A stretch of DNA of 64,000 nt from Acanthosepion esculentum (GCA_964036315.1 OZ038507.1:58604502-58668501), one strand, 5' to 3'; numbered from the stretch's first letter, positions 1 through 11,225 are shown. Translations and numbers: made by a program. Notes: generated by a model not told the origin, from the letters alone.

Positions 1-263
1 TCGAGAAATTGTCCAACTACAAGGACCTGGAGATCGAGATTAACAGGATGTGGGGAATGAAGACTGAGACTGAACCAATAGTAATCGGAGCTCTGAGCCT
101 CTTGAGAAAAGGAATGGACAATTTTACTAAGAGTGTCCCAGGTAACATCAACATACAAGTTGCCCAGATCTCCCTACTAAGAACACCCCATATACAAAGA
201 AAAGTACTATTAATTAAATGAGAATTCTCCTATAGGGCCTAAGGACCATAGTTTGGACCCGGC
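1..263 (+). pseudogene. RLE-type LINE, C-terminal end and 3' UTR fragment
   Basis: The open frame entering from the left edge to 221 encodes the last part of the domain that follows reverse transcriptase in LINEs carrying a restriction-like endonuclease (R2/R4/NeSL-like group). It reads EKLSNYKDLEIEINRMW and then IVIGALSLL, closely matching the longer minus-strand copy at 9831-10856. The stop is at about 219-221. The following bases (about 230-263) resemble the 3' UTR of that copy (CCTAAGG, then GGACCCGGC). The element is then cut off by the 119-bp satellite at 264. Only the distal end is present, so no activity is expected. Family assignment is firm from similarity to the other copy; exact clade is not determined. 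Confidence 0.75.
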
Positions 264-1763
264 TTTACATTGTTCGGGCTGTCGTCCTCTTCTTTATTGT
301 TATGTTCACGACGTTTCAGCCGTTGTCCCCTTTGGCCTTCCTCAGGATCTGTCTGCATTTCTGAGATGAGGTATTGTAATTATTTACATTGTTCGGGCTG
401 TCGTCCTCTTCTTTATTGTTATGTTCACGACGTTTCAGCCGTTGTCCGCTTTGGCCTTCCTCCGGATCTGTCTACATTTCTGAGATGAGGTATTGTAATT
501 ATTTACATTGTTCGGGCTGTCGTCCTCTTCTTTATTGTTATGTTCACGACATTTCAGCCGTTGTCCGCTTTGGCCTTCCTCAGGATCTGTCTGCATTTCT
601 GAGATGAGGTATTGTAATTATTTACATTGTTCGGGCTGTCGTCCTCTTCTTTATTGTTATGTTCACGACATTTCAGCCGTTGTCCGCTTTGGCCTTCCTC
701 AGGATCTGTCTACATTTCTGAGATGAGGTATTGTAATTATTTACATTGTTCGGGCTGTCGTCCTCTTCTTTATTGTTATGTTCACGACGTTTCAGCCGTT
801 GTCCGCTTTGGCCTTCCTCAGGATCTGTCTGCATTTCTGAGATGAGGTATTGTAATTATTTACATTGTTCGGGCTGTCGTCCTCTTCTTTATTGTTATGT
901 TCACGACGTTTCAGCCGTTGTCCGCTTTGGCCTTCCTCAGGATCTGTCTGCATTTCTGAGATGAGGTATTGTAATTATTTACATTGTTCGGGCTGTCGTC
1001 CTCTTCTTTATTGTTATGTTCACGACGTTTCAGCCGTTGTCCGCTTTGGCCTTCCTCAGGATCTGTCTGCATTTCTGAGATGAGGTATTGTAATTATTTA
1101 CATTGTTCGGGCTGTCGTCCTCTTCTTTATTGTTATGTTCACGACGTTTCAGCCGTTGTCCCCTTTGGCCTTCCTCAGGATCTGTCTGCATTTCTGAGAT
1201 GAGGTATTGTAATTATTTACATTGTTCGGGCTGTCGTCCTCTTCTTTATTGTTATGTTCACGACGTTTCAGCCGTTGTCCGCTTTGGCCTTCCTCCGGAT
1301 CTGTCTACATTTCTGAGATGAGGTATTGTAATTATTTACATTGTTCGGGCTGTCGTCCTCTTCTTTATTGTTATGTTCACGACATTTCAGCCGTTGTCCG
1401 CTTTGGCCTTCCTCAGGATCTGTCTACATTTCTGAGATGAGGTATTGTAATTATTTACATTGTTCGGGCTGTCGTCCTCTTCTTTATTGTTATGTTCACG
1501 ACATTTCAGCCGTTGTCCGCTTTGGCCTTCCTCAGGATCTGTCTGCATTTCTGAGATGAGGTATTGTAATTATTTACATTGTTCGGGCTGTCGTCCTCTT
1601 CTTTATTGTTATGTTCACGACGTTTCAGCCGTTGTCCGCTTTGGCCTTCCTCAGGATCTGTCTACATTTCTGAGATGAGGTATTGCAATTATTTACATTG
1701 TTCGGGCTGTCGTCCTCTTCTTTATTGAGATGAGGTATTGTAATTATTTATATTATTTACATT
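264..1763 (-). repeat. 119-bp tandem satellite (12 full units plus a partial)
   Basis: Units beginning TTTACATTGTTCGGGCTG start at 264 and recur every 119 bp to 1692; the last unit is cut at about 1727 and followed by a short duplicated piece. Differences are confined to a few sites (GTCCCC/GTCCGC, TCAGG/TCCGG, GCATTT/ACATTT, ACGTTT/ACATTT). The unit is the reverse complement of the 3' tail of the SINE seen at 63535-64000, 28625-28945 and 20573-20897, so the array is read as an amplified SINE tail. The 72-codon frames that run through each unit simply follow the period and are not genes. Confidence 0.95.
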
Positions 1764-1850
1764 GTTCGCGCTTCTGGAAAACTCTCCCGGCTTCTTGCTT
1801 TCCAGTCAGTTTTGATCTTGAAAACTTTAAATGCAATGTCAATCGTAATT
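1764..1850 (+). pseudogene. LINE reverse-transcriptase C-terminal scrap
   Basis: One frame reads FWKTLPASCFPVSFDLENF then KCNVNR, matching the C-terminal end of the LINE family at 21690-22410 and 47440-47805 (pattern LWNSLP, CFP, FKCNVNRHL). It runs directly into an AAT/ATT microsatellite at about 1850. Only about 29 codons remain. Confidence 0.6.
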
Positions 1851-1884
1851 ATAATAACAATAATAATAATAACAATAATAATAA

Positions 1885-1924
<40 letters not shown>

Positions 1925-1949
1925 GTTTATCCATAATAATTACTTGTTT

Positions 1950-1980
<31 letters not shown>
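1848..1980. repeat. (AAT)n/(ATT)n microsatellite
   Basis: Imperfect AAT units turn into ATT units near 1888, giving a small inverted trinucleotide array. It follows the LINE C-terminal scrap. Confidence 0.9.
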
Positions 1981-2739
1981 TGTCATTCTATTTTTATTGT
2001 CATTAATATTCGTCACTTCACTGCTAATATTGTTATTGGATTATCTATCCGGTCTTCGGGCGATCTTCACATCCATTCCTGAGTGCCGCCTCGGGGCTAC
2101 TTGTCAACAGCCTTCTACTGGTCCTCACATGGTAATAAGCCTCGTTCCGTCTGGTGGCCGCAGGCAACTGTCACTGTGATGTGTGACAGGGTCACTTGTT
2201 GAGAGACGCCGAAAGAAACGTGATTTCCGGCCATCACCAACAGAAGTAAGACGTTGGCTTCAGTATTAGTGGCGGCGGTAGCACACACGTTCGTGCGCAT
2301 GCGTTTTTTCACTTTGGGCGGGAACAAGAGCGCTGTCGAGTTCGCCATGACAGACTGGCTTACTCGTGCCCTTCACTGTGCATGAAAAACGTACTTAAGC
2401 AGGCATTTAAACATACTTAAATTCTGATGATAATGATTCGTGCGAATGTCGGTGCACGGTTCTCTATTAGTTGATGTTTCTCTTATAACAAACCTAGAAG
2501 TGTCTACGTTAGTGTACAAGATTTCCTCTTGATAAGAACGCCATTAATCCATACGCGTCCGTCTCTTTGCATCTTTTAAACACGTAAACCCCTCACCCAA
2601 CGTCCACTATTTTCCCCTCTACCCATGTCTACCTATTTCGCAAAGACTCCTGCACGCAAGGACGGTACAAGCGTCTCTTGCCCCCAACCGTATCTACAAT
2701 ACCCCCAGTGATACGAGACCTACACTCTACTACAGCTCA
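1981..2739. other. Unassigned intergenic sequence
   Basis: Mixed-composition sequence with higher GC near 2040-2350 than its surroundings. I see no convincing long frame, RNA or known repeat. The 77-codon minus frame at 2115-2348 has no recognisable domain. Confidence 0.4.
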
Positions 2740-2965
2740 TAAGGTCAGTCAGTTATGTGCCATGCGTGACACACACTTTCGATACATGACTGACGAGGCA
2801 GATTTCTTCCCGCAGTAGGTTGCCATTTCTTTCTGTGGTAGACCAGTTGCCATCTAAGGTTATAGAACCCGGTCTGTCCTGCTATTTACCCATAGCTGGG
2901 GCGAGGGGAGAAGAAGAGGATTCTTACCTTTCTCAAGGGTATTAGCACGGAAGTGTAGAAATTTC
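2740..2965 (-). repeat. SINE B fragment, minus strand
   Basis: The reverse complement contains the body of the tRNA-headed SINE seen at 6608-7043: AGCTATGGGTAAATAGCAGG, then GGATGGCAACTGGTCT-like sequence, then a downstream part shared only with the plus copy at 3531-3832 (CGTCAGTCATGTATCGAAAG). The tRNA head is missing. With the plus copy it forms an inverted pair separated by about 570 bp. Confidence 0.8.
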
Positions 2966-3123
2966 ATTGCAATGTAATTATGGAATATGAACACTTAACC
3001 AAATTTTAAAAATATCTACACAAGAGGGTTTCCCATAAAATGATTAACAGCAAATTTAATGCTCACAAATTTAAATGCTGTGTCAATCGTTATCTTTTGT
3101 CTTCTTAATTCAGGTTCTTTTAC

Positions 3124-3295
3124 AGATATTTACATTGTTCGGTCTGCTGTCCTCATCTTCGTTGCCATATTTACGACGTTTCGACCGTTATACGCTCAGG
3201 CCTTCTTCCGGTGATTGGCATTTCGAGCTGAACCCTTTAATTCCTCCACCGTAAATAATTACAATACCTCATCTCAGAAATATAGATTCTGTTCT
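3124..3295 (-). repeat. SINE A tail fragment, minus strand
   Basis: Diverged single copy of the same tail as the 119-bp satellite: TTTACATTGTTCGGTCTG at the left, ACGACGTTTCGACCGTT in the middle and the conserved block AATACCTCATCTCAGAAATA at the right. About 40 bp of extra sequence lies inside it. Confidence 0.75.
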
Positions 3296-3530
3296 TTTAT
3301 TATTAACCTCTGCTTAATAAAGTTTTCTTTTTCTCATATCCTATCACACCCAGTAAACCATTGTCTTAACGGCTTTATTGCCTTGCTTAGAGTGGGACCT
3401 CAATTTAACGGACTAATAAGTGGATTGTCCGTTAAAGCCGTTTCTCCGTTAATTTGAAGCACTATTTTTTCGTGGCCTAAAAACACCAGTACAGTACAAA
3501 ATTATTGTAAATGAATGTAAGTATGCGACA

Positions 3531-3832
3531 GGTACAATCGAGCAATGGATAGCAGATCGGACTGAGGAATTCCAGTCGAATCCATTACATTCACTTACAT
3601 GCTAATACCATTGGGAAAGGTATTACTCCTCTTCTTCTCCCCACTCCCCCAGCTATGGGTAAATAGCAGGACAGAACGTGTTCTATAGTCTTGGATGGCA
3701 ACTGGTCTACCGCAGAAAGAAATGGCAACCTACTGCGGAAAAAAAAACTGCCTCGTCAGTCATGTATCGAAAGATACGTGATCGCCTAAGTGTGTATCAC
3801 GCATGGCACATAACTGACTGATAGTATATTAT
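3531..3832 (+). repeat. SINE B copy, plus strand
   Basis: Starts near GCAATGGATAGCAG, the A-box side of the tRNA-like head, and continues with CCAGTCGAATCCATTACATT, CAGCTATGGGTAAATAGCAG and GGATGGCAACTGGTCTACCG. The B-box part is deleted relative to the copy at 6608. The distal part mirrors the minus copy at 2740-2965. Confidence 0.8.
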
Positions 3833-4449
3833 ATGTTTGCGTATTTTATAATGATTTTCCAACTTTCTCAGATGTGGCACAAGGCCGAAATTATGGGTCA
3901 CCCTGTGAGGATTAAACTCACTTCTTAGTCGTAATTGTTTTAGCGAGACAAGCCTTGCCAACCATTACACAACGCCGAGGTGGCCATTTTTCAGTTACTA
4001 TATACCTTTAAATAATTTTTTTAAAGTTTTAAAGTTAAATCCGGAGTCGGTTGCTTCCGGGATCGTTAATCCGAGAATTAACCACCGGAAAAGAGAAAGC
4101 TTGTTTATTCGCTAGGCTTAATTGCAATCTAATCAACATTCATTCTCCAGGTAAAATGTAATTGTCTTCAAGGTAAAGTTGATTTCGGCGTACCAATGAA
4201 GCAGCATTTCACCTGTAACAAGAAGCGAAACTTCGGTGGCTAATAAATCCTGGGAGAAAAAGAGTAGAAACAAATATATAAATTATTTTCTCCAGTTGTA
4301 AATGACTACCTATGTGCCCCACCCCGCCCCTATAGAAAAGAAACCATGGAACCATTTTGCAAACAAAGCGAACTTGTCAATTTCCGACTGGCGGGTGGGT
4401 GGGGGATGTTTCTTAACGAAATTTGTCGCTATTTGTTTCTCTGTCGTGT
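3833..4449. other. Unassigned AT-rich sequence
   Basis: No frame or RNA is supported. Short blocks around 3400-3470 and 4030-4080 (TTAACGGA..TCCGTTAA; GTTAATCCGAGAATTAACC) resemble inverted ends of small DNA transposons but cannot be paired into an element. Confidence 0.35.
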
Positions 4450-5201
4450 CAAAGTGGAAAAAAAAGAAAGGATGAGTGAAGAAGGAAAAAAGAAAAGAAA
4501 AAAAACATTTAATAGGAAAACGTAGACAAAGAGTTAAGAAAAAGAAGAGGAAAGAAAGAAAAGAAAAGAAGGAAGGAAAGAAAGAAAGAAAGAAGAAAGA
4601 AAGAAGAAGGAAAGTAAGGAAGGAACAAAGAAAAAGTAAAGAAGAATGAAAGAAAAACGGAAGGAAGAAAATTGAAAGAAAGAAAGAAAAAGATACAGGC
4701 GTAGAAAGAAAGAAAGAAGGAAAGAAAGAAAGAAAGAAAGAAAGATAGAAAGAAACAATGACATAAATAAATAAAGAACAGGATTCAAATATAGATAAAA
4801 GGTAAGAGAAAGAAAGAAAGAAGAAAGAAAGGAAAGAAAGAAAGAAAGTACAGAATGAAGTAAAAAGAAAGAATGAAATAAAGAAAGGAAGAAAGAAGAA
4901 AAGGAATAAAAAGAAAGAAAGAAAGAAAGAAAGAAAAAGGAAAGGAAGAAATAAATAAATAAAGAAAGAAAGAAAGCACGGAAGGAAGTAAAAAGAAAGA
5001 ATGAAATAAAGAATGGGAGAAAGAAAGAAAGAAAGAAAGAAGAAAAAGAAAGAAAGGAAGGAAGAAAGAAAAAAGAAAGGAAGAATGAAAGAAAAACGGA
5101 AGAAAGAAAACTGAAAGAAAAAAGAAAGAAAGAAAGAATAAAAGAAGAATGAAAAAAGGAAAACAGGGAAGAAAGTAAGAAGAAAGAATGAAATAAAGAA
5201 A

Positions 5202-5234
<33 letters not shown>

Positions 5235-6245
5235 GAAGGATGGAAGGAAGAAATAAATAAAGAAAGAATCGGGAAAAATGAAGAAGAAAATAACCATCTT
5301 AAGGTGGAAAGAAAGAAAAAGAAAATGGCCGTAATCAGTTGAATTAAAAGGAAAAGTAGGAAAATAAATATACAAAAAAGAAGAAATTGAAAGTATAGAA
5401 GAAAGAAAGAAATGAGAAAAAATTGAAAATTGCATAGGAAGAAAGATAAAGTTTTCAAAAATGAAGAAAAGAAGGAAACAAAAAAATGAATCAATGAATC
5501 AATAAATGAAGAAGGCAAAGACAGAAAATGAATGAAAGAGAATGAACAAAAAGAAGACATGAAAGAAAACAATTAACTGGAAATGAAAAAAAAACGGGAG
5601 AAAGAAAGAAAGAAAGAAAAAGAAAGAAAGAAAGAAAAAGAAAGAAAGATTGGGCAAAGAAGAAAAGTAAAAGTAAAATAAACGATACAAGAAGATGCTA
5701 AGAGAAACAGAAAGGAAGAAAAGATCCTGAAAGAAAAGCAATTAAAAGGAAGAAAGAAAAAGAAAAAAAGATCATGAATGAAAAGAAATAAAAAGATTTA
5801 AAGGCAAAAAGATGCTGAAAGAAAAGAAATAGAAAGAAAGAAAAGATTCTGAAAGGAAGGCAATAAAAAGAAAGAAAAAGAAATAAAAGATAATGAAAGA
5901 AAAGAAAGAAAAAGAAAGAAAAAAAAAGAAAAATGACGAATGAAAAACAATAGAAAAAAAATGCTGACAGAAAAGTAATAAAAAGAAAGAAAAAAGAAAA
6001 AAGAAAGAAAAAAGAAAGAAAAATGATGAATGAAAAGCAACAGAAAGAAAGCAAGTAAGAAAGAAAGAAAGAAAGAAAGAAAAGATTCTGACAGAAAAGA
6101 AATACAAAGAAAGAAAGAAAGAAAGAAAAAAAAGATGATGAATGAAAAGCAATCTGAAGAAAGAAAAGATGCTGAAAGAAAAACAAAGGAAGAAATGAAG
6201 AAATAAATAGAGATGCTGAAAGAAAAGCGAGAAACAAACAAAGAA
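4450..6245. repeat. 1.8-kb polypurine tract, (GAAA)n-like
   Basis: Almost pure A/G on the plus strand with GAAA and GAAGGAAG units, broken by short unique patches such as 5265-5400. The antisense frames (for example 4310-5572) are Phe/Ser/Leu runs caused by the repeat. Such mirror-like purine tracts can form triplex DNA; that is general knowledge, not shown here. Confidence 0.95.
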
Positions 6246-6607
6246 AGAAAACTTGACAATTTGGGTGTTGTTGTGTAAGGCGTATTTCTAACTGTCTACG
6301 GGTTGGGTGTTTTAGGCGGTCTAGAGTGGGGCGTCATACGCAGGCAGTAATAGCATTAGATTTGGCCTCGAGGGTTCTGCAAAGATAATCCAATATTGCT
6401 CGTAATCAAAAAATGTCACTCTTCTCCACAGAGAGGTCATGCGTCGACTGTTGTTTGCGAAACGAGAGGAGGACGAGAGCAGAACGAGAGCAGAACGAGA
6501 TGGATGGTGACTATTTCCTCTTTTCTGGAGGCCCAACATTTCCATTCCTCCCCAGTCACTTAACAGTCTATCTCAATGTCTATTTCAATCTGTCTTCATA
6601 TACATAC
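6246..6607. other. Unassigned sequence between polypurine tract and SINE
   Basis: Contains a short tandem GAGCAGAACGA duplication near 6474-6500. No gene or known repeat recognised. Confidence 0.35.
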
Positions 6608-7043
6608 ATATACAAAGAGTCACGGTGGAGTAATGGATAGCGGCCTGGGTTGAGGAATCTGAGAGCCGAGTTCGAATTCCAGTCGAATCCATTACCTTCA
6701 CTTACGTGCTAATACCCGTGGAAAAGGAGTGAAACCGCCTCTCCTCCCTCCAGCTATGGCTAAATAGCAGGACAGAGTGGGTTCTATAGCCTTGGATGGC
6801 AACTGGTCTAGGAGAAGGACAACTCTGAATTTAAAACCTGCGGAGGGTCGTTAGGGGGACCTTGTGGCACGTAGTGCACCAGGTCTCTGTATTCGGTCCT
6901 TCAAAAAGTGCGGATGGTCCTGCACGAAACCTTCACCACTATAATCAAATCTCATGTGCTGTTGTCGGAAACTGATCTGATTGGCCCTCATACGTCGATG
7001 GGAACTGATCTGCTTGACCCTCATACGTCGAATTCGTCGAGTA
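6608..7043 (+). repeat. SINE B, near full length, tRNA-related head
   Basis: The head carries a pol III A-box-like stretch (GTGGAGTAATGGATAGCGG) and a clear B box (GAGTTCGAATTCC at 6668-6680), about 45 bp apart, as in tRNA-derived SINEs. The body includes GCTATGGCTAAATAGCAGG and TGGATGGCAACTGGTCTAGG; the distal half includes GCACGTAGTGCACCAGGTCT. The 3' end passes into (TA)n at about 7040. A 5'-truncated minus copy with the same distal half is at 22886-23214, also next to (TA)n. Confidence 0.85.
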
Positions 7044-7222
7044 TATATATATATATATATATATATATACTGAATGTTTTCCGAAACGAGTGTAGTTACT
7101 TATACTCATAAGATTACTACTACTAATATTATTATTATATATATATATATATATATAAAATAATATTAGTAGTAGTAGTAATCTTATGAGTATAAGATTA
7201 CTACTACTACTACTAATATTAT

Positions 7223-7260
<38 letters not shown>

Positions 7261-7325
7261 ATATTAGTAGTAGTAGTAATCTTATGAGTATAAGTAACTA
7301 CACTGGTTTCGGAAAACATTCGGTT
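7040..7325. repeat. Nested palindromes with (TA)n and TAGTAG cores
   Basis: After a (TA)n run, the block TTACTTATACTCATAAGATT with ACTACTACTAATATTATT is followed by (TA)n and its inverse, and this inverted unit is duplicated. The outer arms are GAATGTTTTCCGAAACGAG at about 7073 and its inverse near 7295-7318. The whole block can fold into cruciforms. Confidence 0.85.
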
Positions 7326-7660
7326 TCTTGATTTGCAAAGAAAATCAAATCAATATCGAAGGAAAAAAAAAGAGCCGAGAAAACAATCGGTCAGCATGCA
7401 GGCCCAAAGCCCAAAGAAAAAAAAACTGATACGAGTACGCAACTAACTAAATAAAGTACTCAATACTGTAAGTAGAGGAGACCTAGAGAGACTGACAAAC
7501 CTACCACGGTTTCACCTAAGCGGATCGCCAGGGAAGTCTGGCTAAAGAGGTAAAATAAAGAAACGGGATACTTATAGTCAATAAACGATCCGCTTACGTG
7601 AAACCTTGGTAGGTTTATCTGGCTCTCTAGGTTTAACTATATATATATATATATATAGAT
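7326..7660 (+). repeat. PLE-end-like foldback unit
   Basis: Shares sequence with 57266-57615: TCGAAGGAAAAAAA, ACTGATACGAGTACGCAACT-like sequence, GACAAACCTACCACGGTTTC and, inverted near 7588-7640, GATCCGC, GTGAAACCTTGGTAGG and GGTTTAACTATATA. The same terminal motif lies downstream of a PLE GIY-YIG frame at 57646-58206, which suggests that this unit is a non-coding PLE terminal repeat. Confidence 0.6.
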
Positions 7661-7914
7661 AGATAGATAGATACAATTGCAGTAGTAAAAAGTGCCTAAT
7701 ACAAAGCAGAGTATACAAAATTGCAATAAAGTATAAAGTAAAACCGAAGCTACTTAAGTTTCACTGTCTAAAGGAAGGATCGTCAGGCCGGGTTCAAATT
7801 TGAATCCTCTAAAGCTAAAATTTGAAAATGGCGTGACGATCATTGCTTTCGAGGGTGAAACAAGTAGATTTAGTTCTACATATATATAATTATCTCTTCC
7901 GAATACATTAAAAT

Positions 7915-7983
<69 letters not shown>
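7915..7983. repeat. (TA)n microsatellite
   Basis: Uninterrupted TA dinucleotides of about 68 bp. The minus frames reading YIYIYI are artefacts of this repeat. Confidence 0.97.
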
Positions 7984-7988
<5 letters not shown>

Positions 7989-8970
7989 CGCGCGAGATAT
8001 ACTCTAATGAAAAGTTGTTCCAACTATCCGGCAGCGTCTCACTAGCCTTTACATAATTTAACATCCAGAATGTTTTCTTACGCTTATTTGAATATTATAT
8101 GTTAGCTCCTTACATGTGACACGTATCCAATCAAAACATCTTACTGTATTTTATTAACTTTTACACACAACATACAATTAATCTGCGTTTCTTTGCTTTT
8201 AATCATATTTTATCGTTTCTATCTTGATGTCTGACGAAACTTTAATAAAGGGAAACGTGTCAATTACGTGCTTGATTCAAAAATCGTACGACTCATACAG
8301 CAATCGCTATCACTTGACTTAAAATATTTTTGCCCTTCCTTGCCTTTAAAGGAGTGCCCTTTGCCGTGCTGATGTTGCTACATGCCTTATTTCTTGCCTA
8401 TCTCACACTGCGAATTTTTTCTAAGCTCTATACTAAACATTAAATCTGTTACGAAAAAAGAACTGAACAAAATGAACACAAAACGATCAGCTTTAAAAAA
8501 AGGACTCCTAACTGGAAAAACCGAATGAAAAAAGAATGTTAACAACAAATACTATTTCACACGCAACCCAGTTCTGCGGAATCAGAATCAACGTTGAGTT
8601 TAAGCAAGCGAATGAGCCACGTGGAGTAAAGAGCCATGCAGATTTAAATTTTGCCCACTTGTGACGAATGCAGCTATCGATTTTTTTGCATGCTAGCATG
8701 CTAGTTAACATTCGTGTCAGTCATCTGTTGGCTCTCACGCTGGCCAATAGAATCTTCCTGCCTATTCGTGGCAGCCAGCTATAGGCTCTCACTCTGGCCA
8801 GTAGAAAATGGCCGCAAACTACATGAAAACTGCCGTAGAAGCATGAAAAGATCGATTACTACCACTATCGATGGGAGTTGGGAAATGCAAAGTCGGTCTT
8901 GGCCTTACCATTAACTTGGAGCATGTGCATGTAAATGTTTGTGCAAATCCGTCGAAAATTGCGGTCGTGC
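7984..8970. other. Unassigned sequence
   Basis: No supported gene. A short internal duplication near 8735-8810 (TGGCTCTCACGCTGGCCAAT and AGGCTCTCACTCTGGCCAGT) is the only structure noted. Confidence 0.35.
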
Positions 8971-8977
8971 ATTCATT

Positions 8978-9009
8978 ACACACACACACACACACACGCA
9001 CACACACAT
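8978..9009. repeat. (CA)n microsatellite
   Basis: About 30 bp of CA units with one CG interruption. Confidence 0.9.
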
Positions 9010-9059
9010 CCTGCGTTTTATAGATAGAGATTGTTTCGGAATACAATTCTTACATAGCT

Positions 9060-9166
9060 GAGGGTGGGGTGAAGAGGTTGATTCATTCCTTTCCCAAGGG
9101 GGTTTGCGCGTAAGTGAATCTAAGGAACCCAGTCGGAATTGAACCGTTATCCATTACACCACTTTT
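9060..9166 (-). repeat. SINE B 5' end fragment, minus strand
   Basis: The reverse complement begins GTGGTGTAATGGATAACGG and continues with TTCAATTCCGACTGGG, AGATTCACTTACGCGC and CCCTTGGGAAAGGA, i.e. the tRNA-like head and start of the body of SINE B. It is truncated after the CAGCTATG block. Confidence 0.75.
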
Positions 9167-9446
9167 TTTTTATATCAATGCTACGCTCACTTTTTAGTGA
9201 ATTATTGGAAGCACTTTGTTGAAACTGGCACCATTTTTTTTCTCTGTATATTTTGACCGTTTGGTTTTTAGATTTTGGATGAAAACTTGGAAATTTTTCA
9301 ACATGTTTCACTATTCCAAAATTATAATTTAGGTATATTTAAGGGGAAGGTACCAGTTTAGTCATACGCCAGCCAAATAGCTTATTTCATTCATCATTCT
9401 ATTAAAATAATCGTTCGGTTGGGAAAGACATTTTCAAATTACGCAT

Positions 9447-9632
9447 GCAACCTTTCTTTCTTTCTTTTCTTTCTTTCTGCTCTTTCTTTCTTTCTTCTCT
9501 TTCTTACTTTCTTTTTGGTCTTTCTTTCTTTCTTTCTTTCTTTCCTCTCTTTTTTCTTTCTTTCTTTCTTTCTTCCCTTCCTTCTTTCTTTCTTTCTGCT
9601 CTTTCTTTCTTTCTTTCTTATTTATGCAGTTT
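9447..9632. repeat. (TTTC)n tetranucleotide array
   Basis: Imperfect TTTC/TCTT units, pyrimidine on the plus strand. Frames of Phe/Ser/Leu or Lys/Glu here are repeat artefacts. Confidence 0.95.
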
Positions 9633-9741
9633 GTCTCTCCCATGAAAAGTGCTTTCTTTTTTTTAAAAATTTTATTAGTGTTGTTATTCATTTCAATCTT
9701 TCTTGATGTGAAATCAAATTATGCCAGATCTCATTTCAACA

Positions 9742-9834
9742 ACATTATTATTATTATTATTATTGTTATTTTTATTATCATTATTATCATATTAGTGTCT
9801 CCATTATTATTATTATTATCATTATTTTTATTTC
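9742..9834. repeat. (ATT)n at the 3' end of the RLE LINE
   Basis: Imperfect ATT units directly follow the 3' terminus of the minus-strand LINE, which would read as an (AAT)n tail on the element's sense strand. The second LINE copy has the same tail at about 11641-11656. Confidence 0.8.
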
Positions 9835-10856
9835 CTTTGATATCTGGCGTTTACACATTTCTTTACGGGTCCCGCCCAGGGACCTAAGGTTAGAAATGGC
9901 GTCATGACACTTTCCACTGCAAAAAAAAAAAATAATTACATAGATAAAGCCCTTCGTAAAGTGTGGGCTGTACTTGTCAGAACAATTTTTTGTATCTCTT
10001 TGAGGCATGGACTTCCAGGGATCCCTTCAATCAGCCTACTTGAATCTTTTCCAACCAGTCCAAGGGCTCCAACTACAACAGGAATTGTTGATGTTCCCAT
10101 GTGCCACATTTTTGTGATTTCTATTTCAAGGTCCTTGTATTTTGACAGTTTTTCGAATATCTTCAAAGACACATTGCAGTCTGCAGGGACTGCCATATCA
10201 ATAAGTTGGCACTTATTTTGTTTGTGGTCTTTAATAACAATGTCTGGGCGGTTGACTTTGATTGTTCTGTCAGTGTGTATTGTGTAGTCCCATAGAATTG
10301 TAACAGGTCCTATCTCCGTAACCGGGTCAGGGTGGTGTTGGTACCAATTTCTTCCAGTTTCCTTCCCATAGGAGTTGCAAATTTTCCAGTGCAGATATTG
10401 GCCCACTCTGTCATGCCGGGTTTTATATTCAGTGGGTGCCAATATCGTGCAACCTGATATAAGATGATCAATGGTTTCTGGATATTTGTCACAGAATCTG
10501 CATCTTGGGTTAACACAGTATTTTAGTATATGTGCTTGATAATTCCTAGTTAACAAGCATTGGTCTTGTGTAACAATGATAAAACCCTCAGTTTCACCTT
10601 TCAACCCTGCACTACGTAGCCACTGATGGGTGCGGTTTTTGTCTACGTCAGCTTGTTTGGTACGGGCAGAGTATTGGCCATGGAGCGGTTTATTTTGCCA
10701 TTGTTTCTTTATCTGGTCGGTCGCATTTCTCTTTGCATTCTTCTTTAAGTTTTTTACAGCTTCAGCCGGTGTACAGTGATGTATTTGAATTTCTGTGCCC
10801 ATTTGAAGCTCCTTTTTGAATTTTTCGGCTTCCTTTACTACAGAGTAAAGACACTT
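9831..10856 (-). pseudogene. RLE-type LINE, C-terminal endonuclease region (5'-truncated)
   Basis: An open minus-strand frame of about 300 codons (9936-10856) encodes the region after reverse transcriptase in LINEs with a restriction-like endonuclease, which cuts the target for reverse transcription. Visible motifs: a C-x2-C-x8-H-x4-C zinc knuckle (CRFC...H...C, about 10449-10503) followed by the nuclease signature R-P-D-x14-D (NRPDIVIKD...LIDMAVP, about 10197-10255), then EKLSKYKDLEIEITKMW and a conserved VVGALG block. The upstream part (reverse transcriptase and N-terminus) is gone: at 10857 the frame runs into (ATT)n. A 3' UTR of about 100 bp ends in an AAT tail. The remaining frame is intact and probably fairly young. 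It belongs to the R2/R4/NeSL/Hero group; clade is not resolved. Confidence 0.88.
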
Positions 10857-10876
10857 ACTACTTATTATCATTATTA

Positions 10877-10961
<85 letters not shown>

Positions 10962-11005
10962 CATTATTATTATTATTATTATTATTATCATTATTATTAT
11001 TATTA

Positions 11006-11036
<31 letters not shown>

Positions 11037-11194
11037 CATTATTATTATCATTATTATCATTATTATTATCATTATTATTATTATCATTATTATTATCATT
11101 ATTATTATCATTATTATTATTATTATTATTATCATTATTATTATCATTATTATTATTATTATTATTATCATTATTATTATTATTATTATTATTA

Positions 11195-11225
<31 letters not shown>

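Noticed and set aside
270..1678. Series of identical 72-codon overlapping frames, as if a repeat-protein gene family
   Set aside because: The frames arise because a stop-free path crosses each 119-bp unit boundary; no start context or domain, and the sequence is a SINE tail on the other strand.
264..1763. CRISPR-like regular spacing
   Set aside because: Units are continuous and near identical, with no variable spacers, and the DNA is eukaryotic.
4310..5572. 420-codon minus-strand frame rich in Phe/Ser/Leu
   Set aside because: It translates a polypurine (GAAA)n tract; composition follows the repeat and no domain is visible. Same for the frames at 5698-6259, 38090-39719 and 61469-62409.
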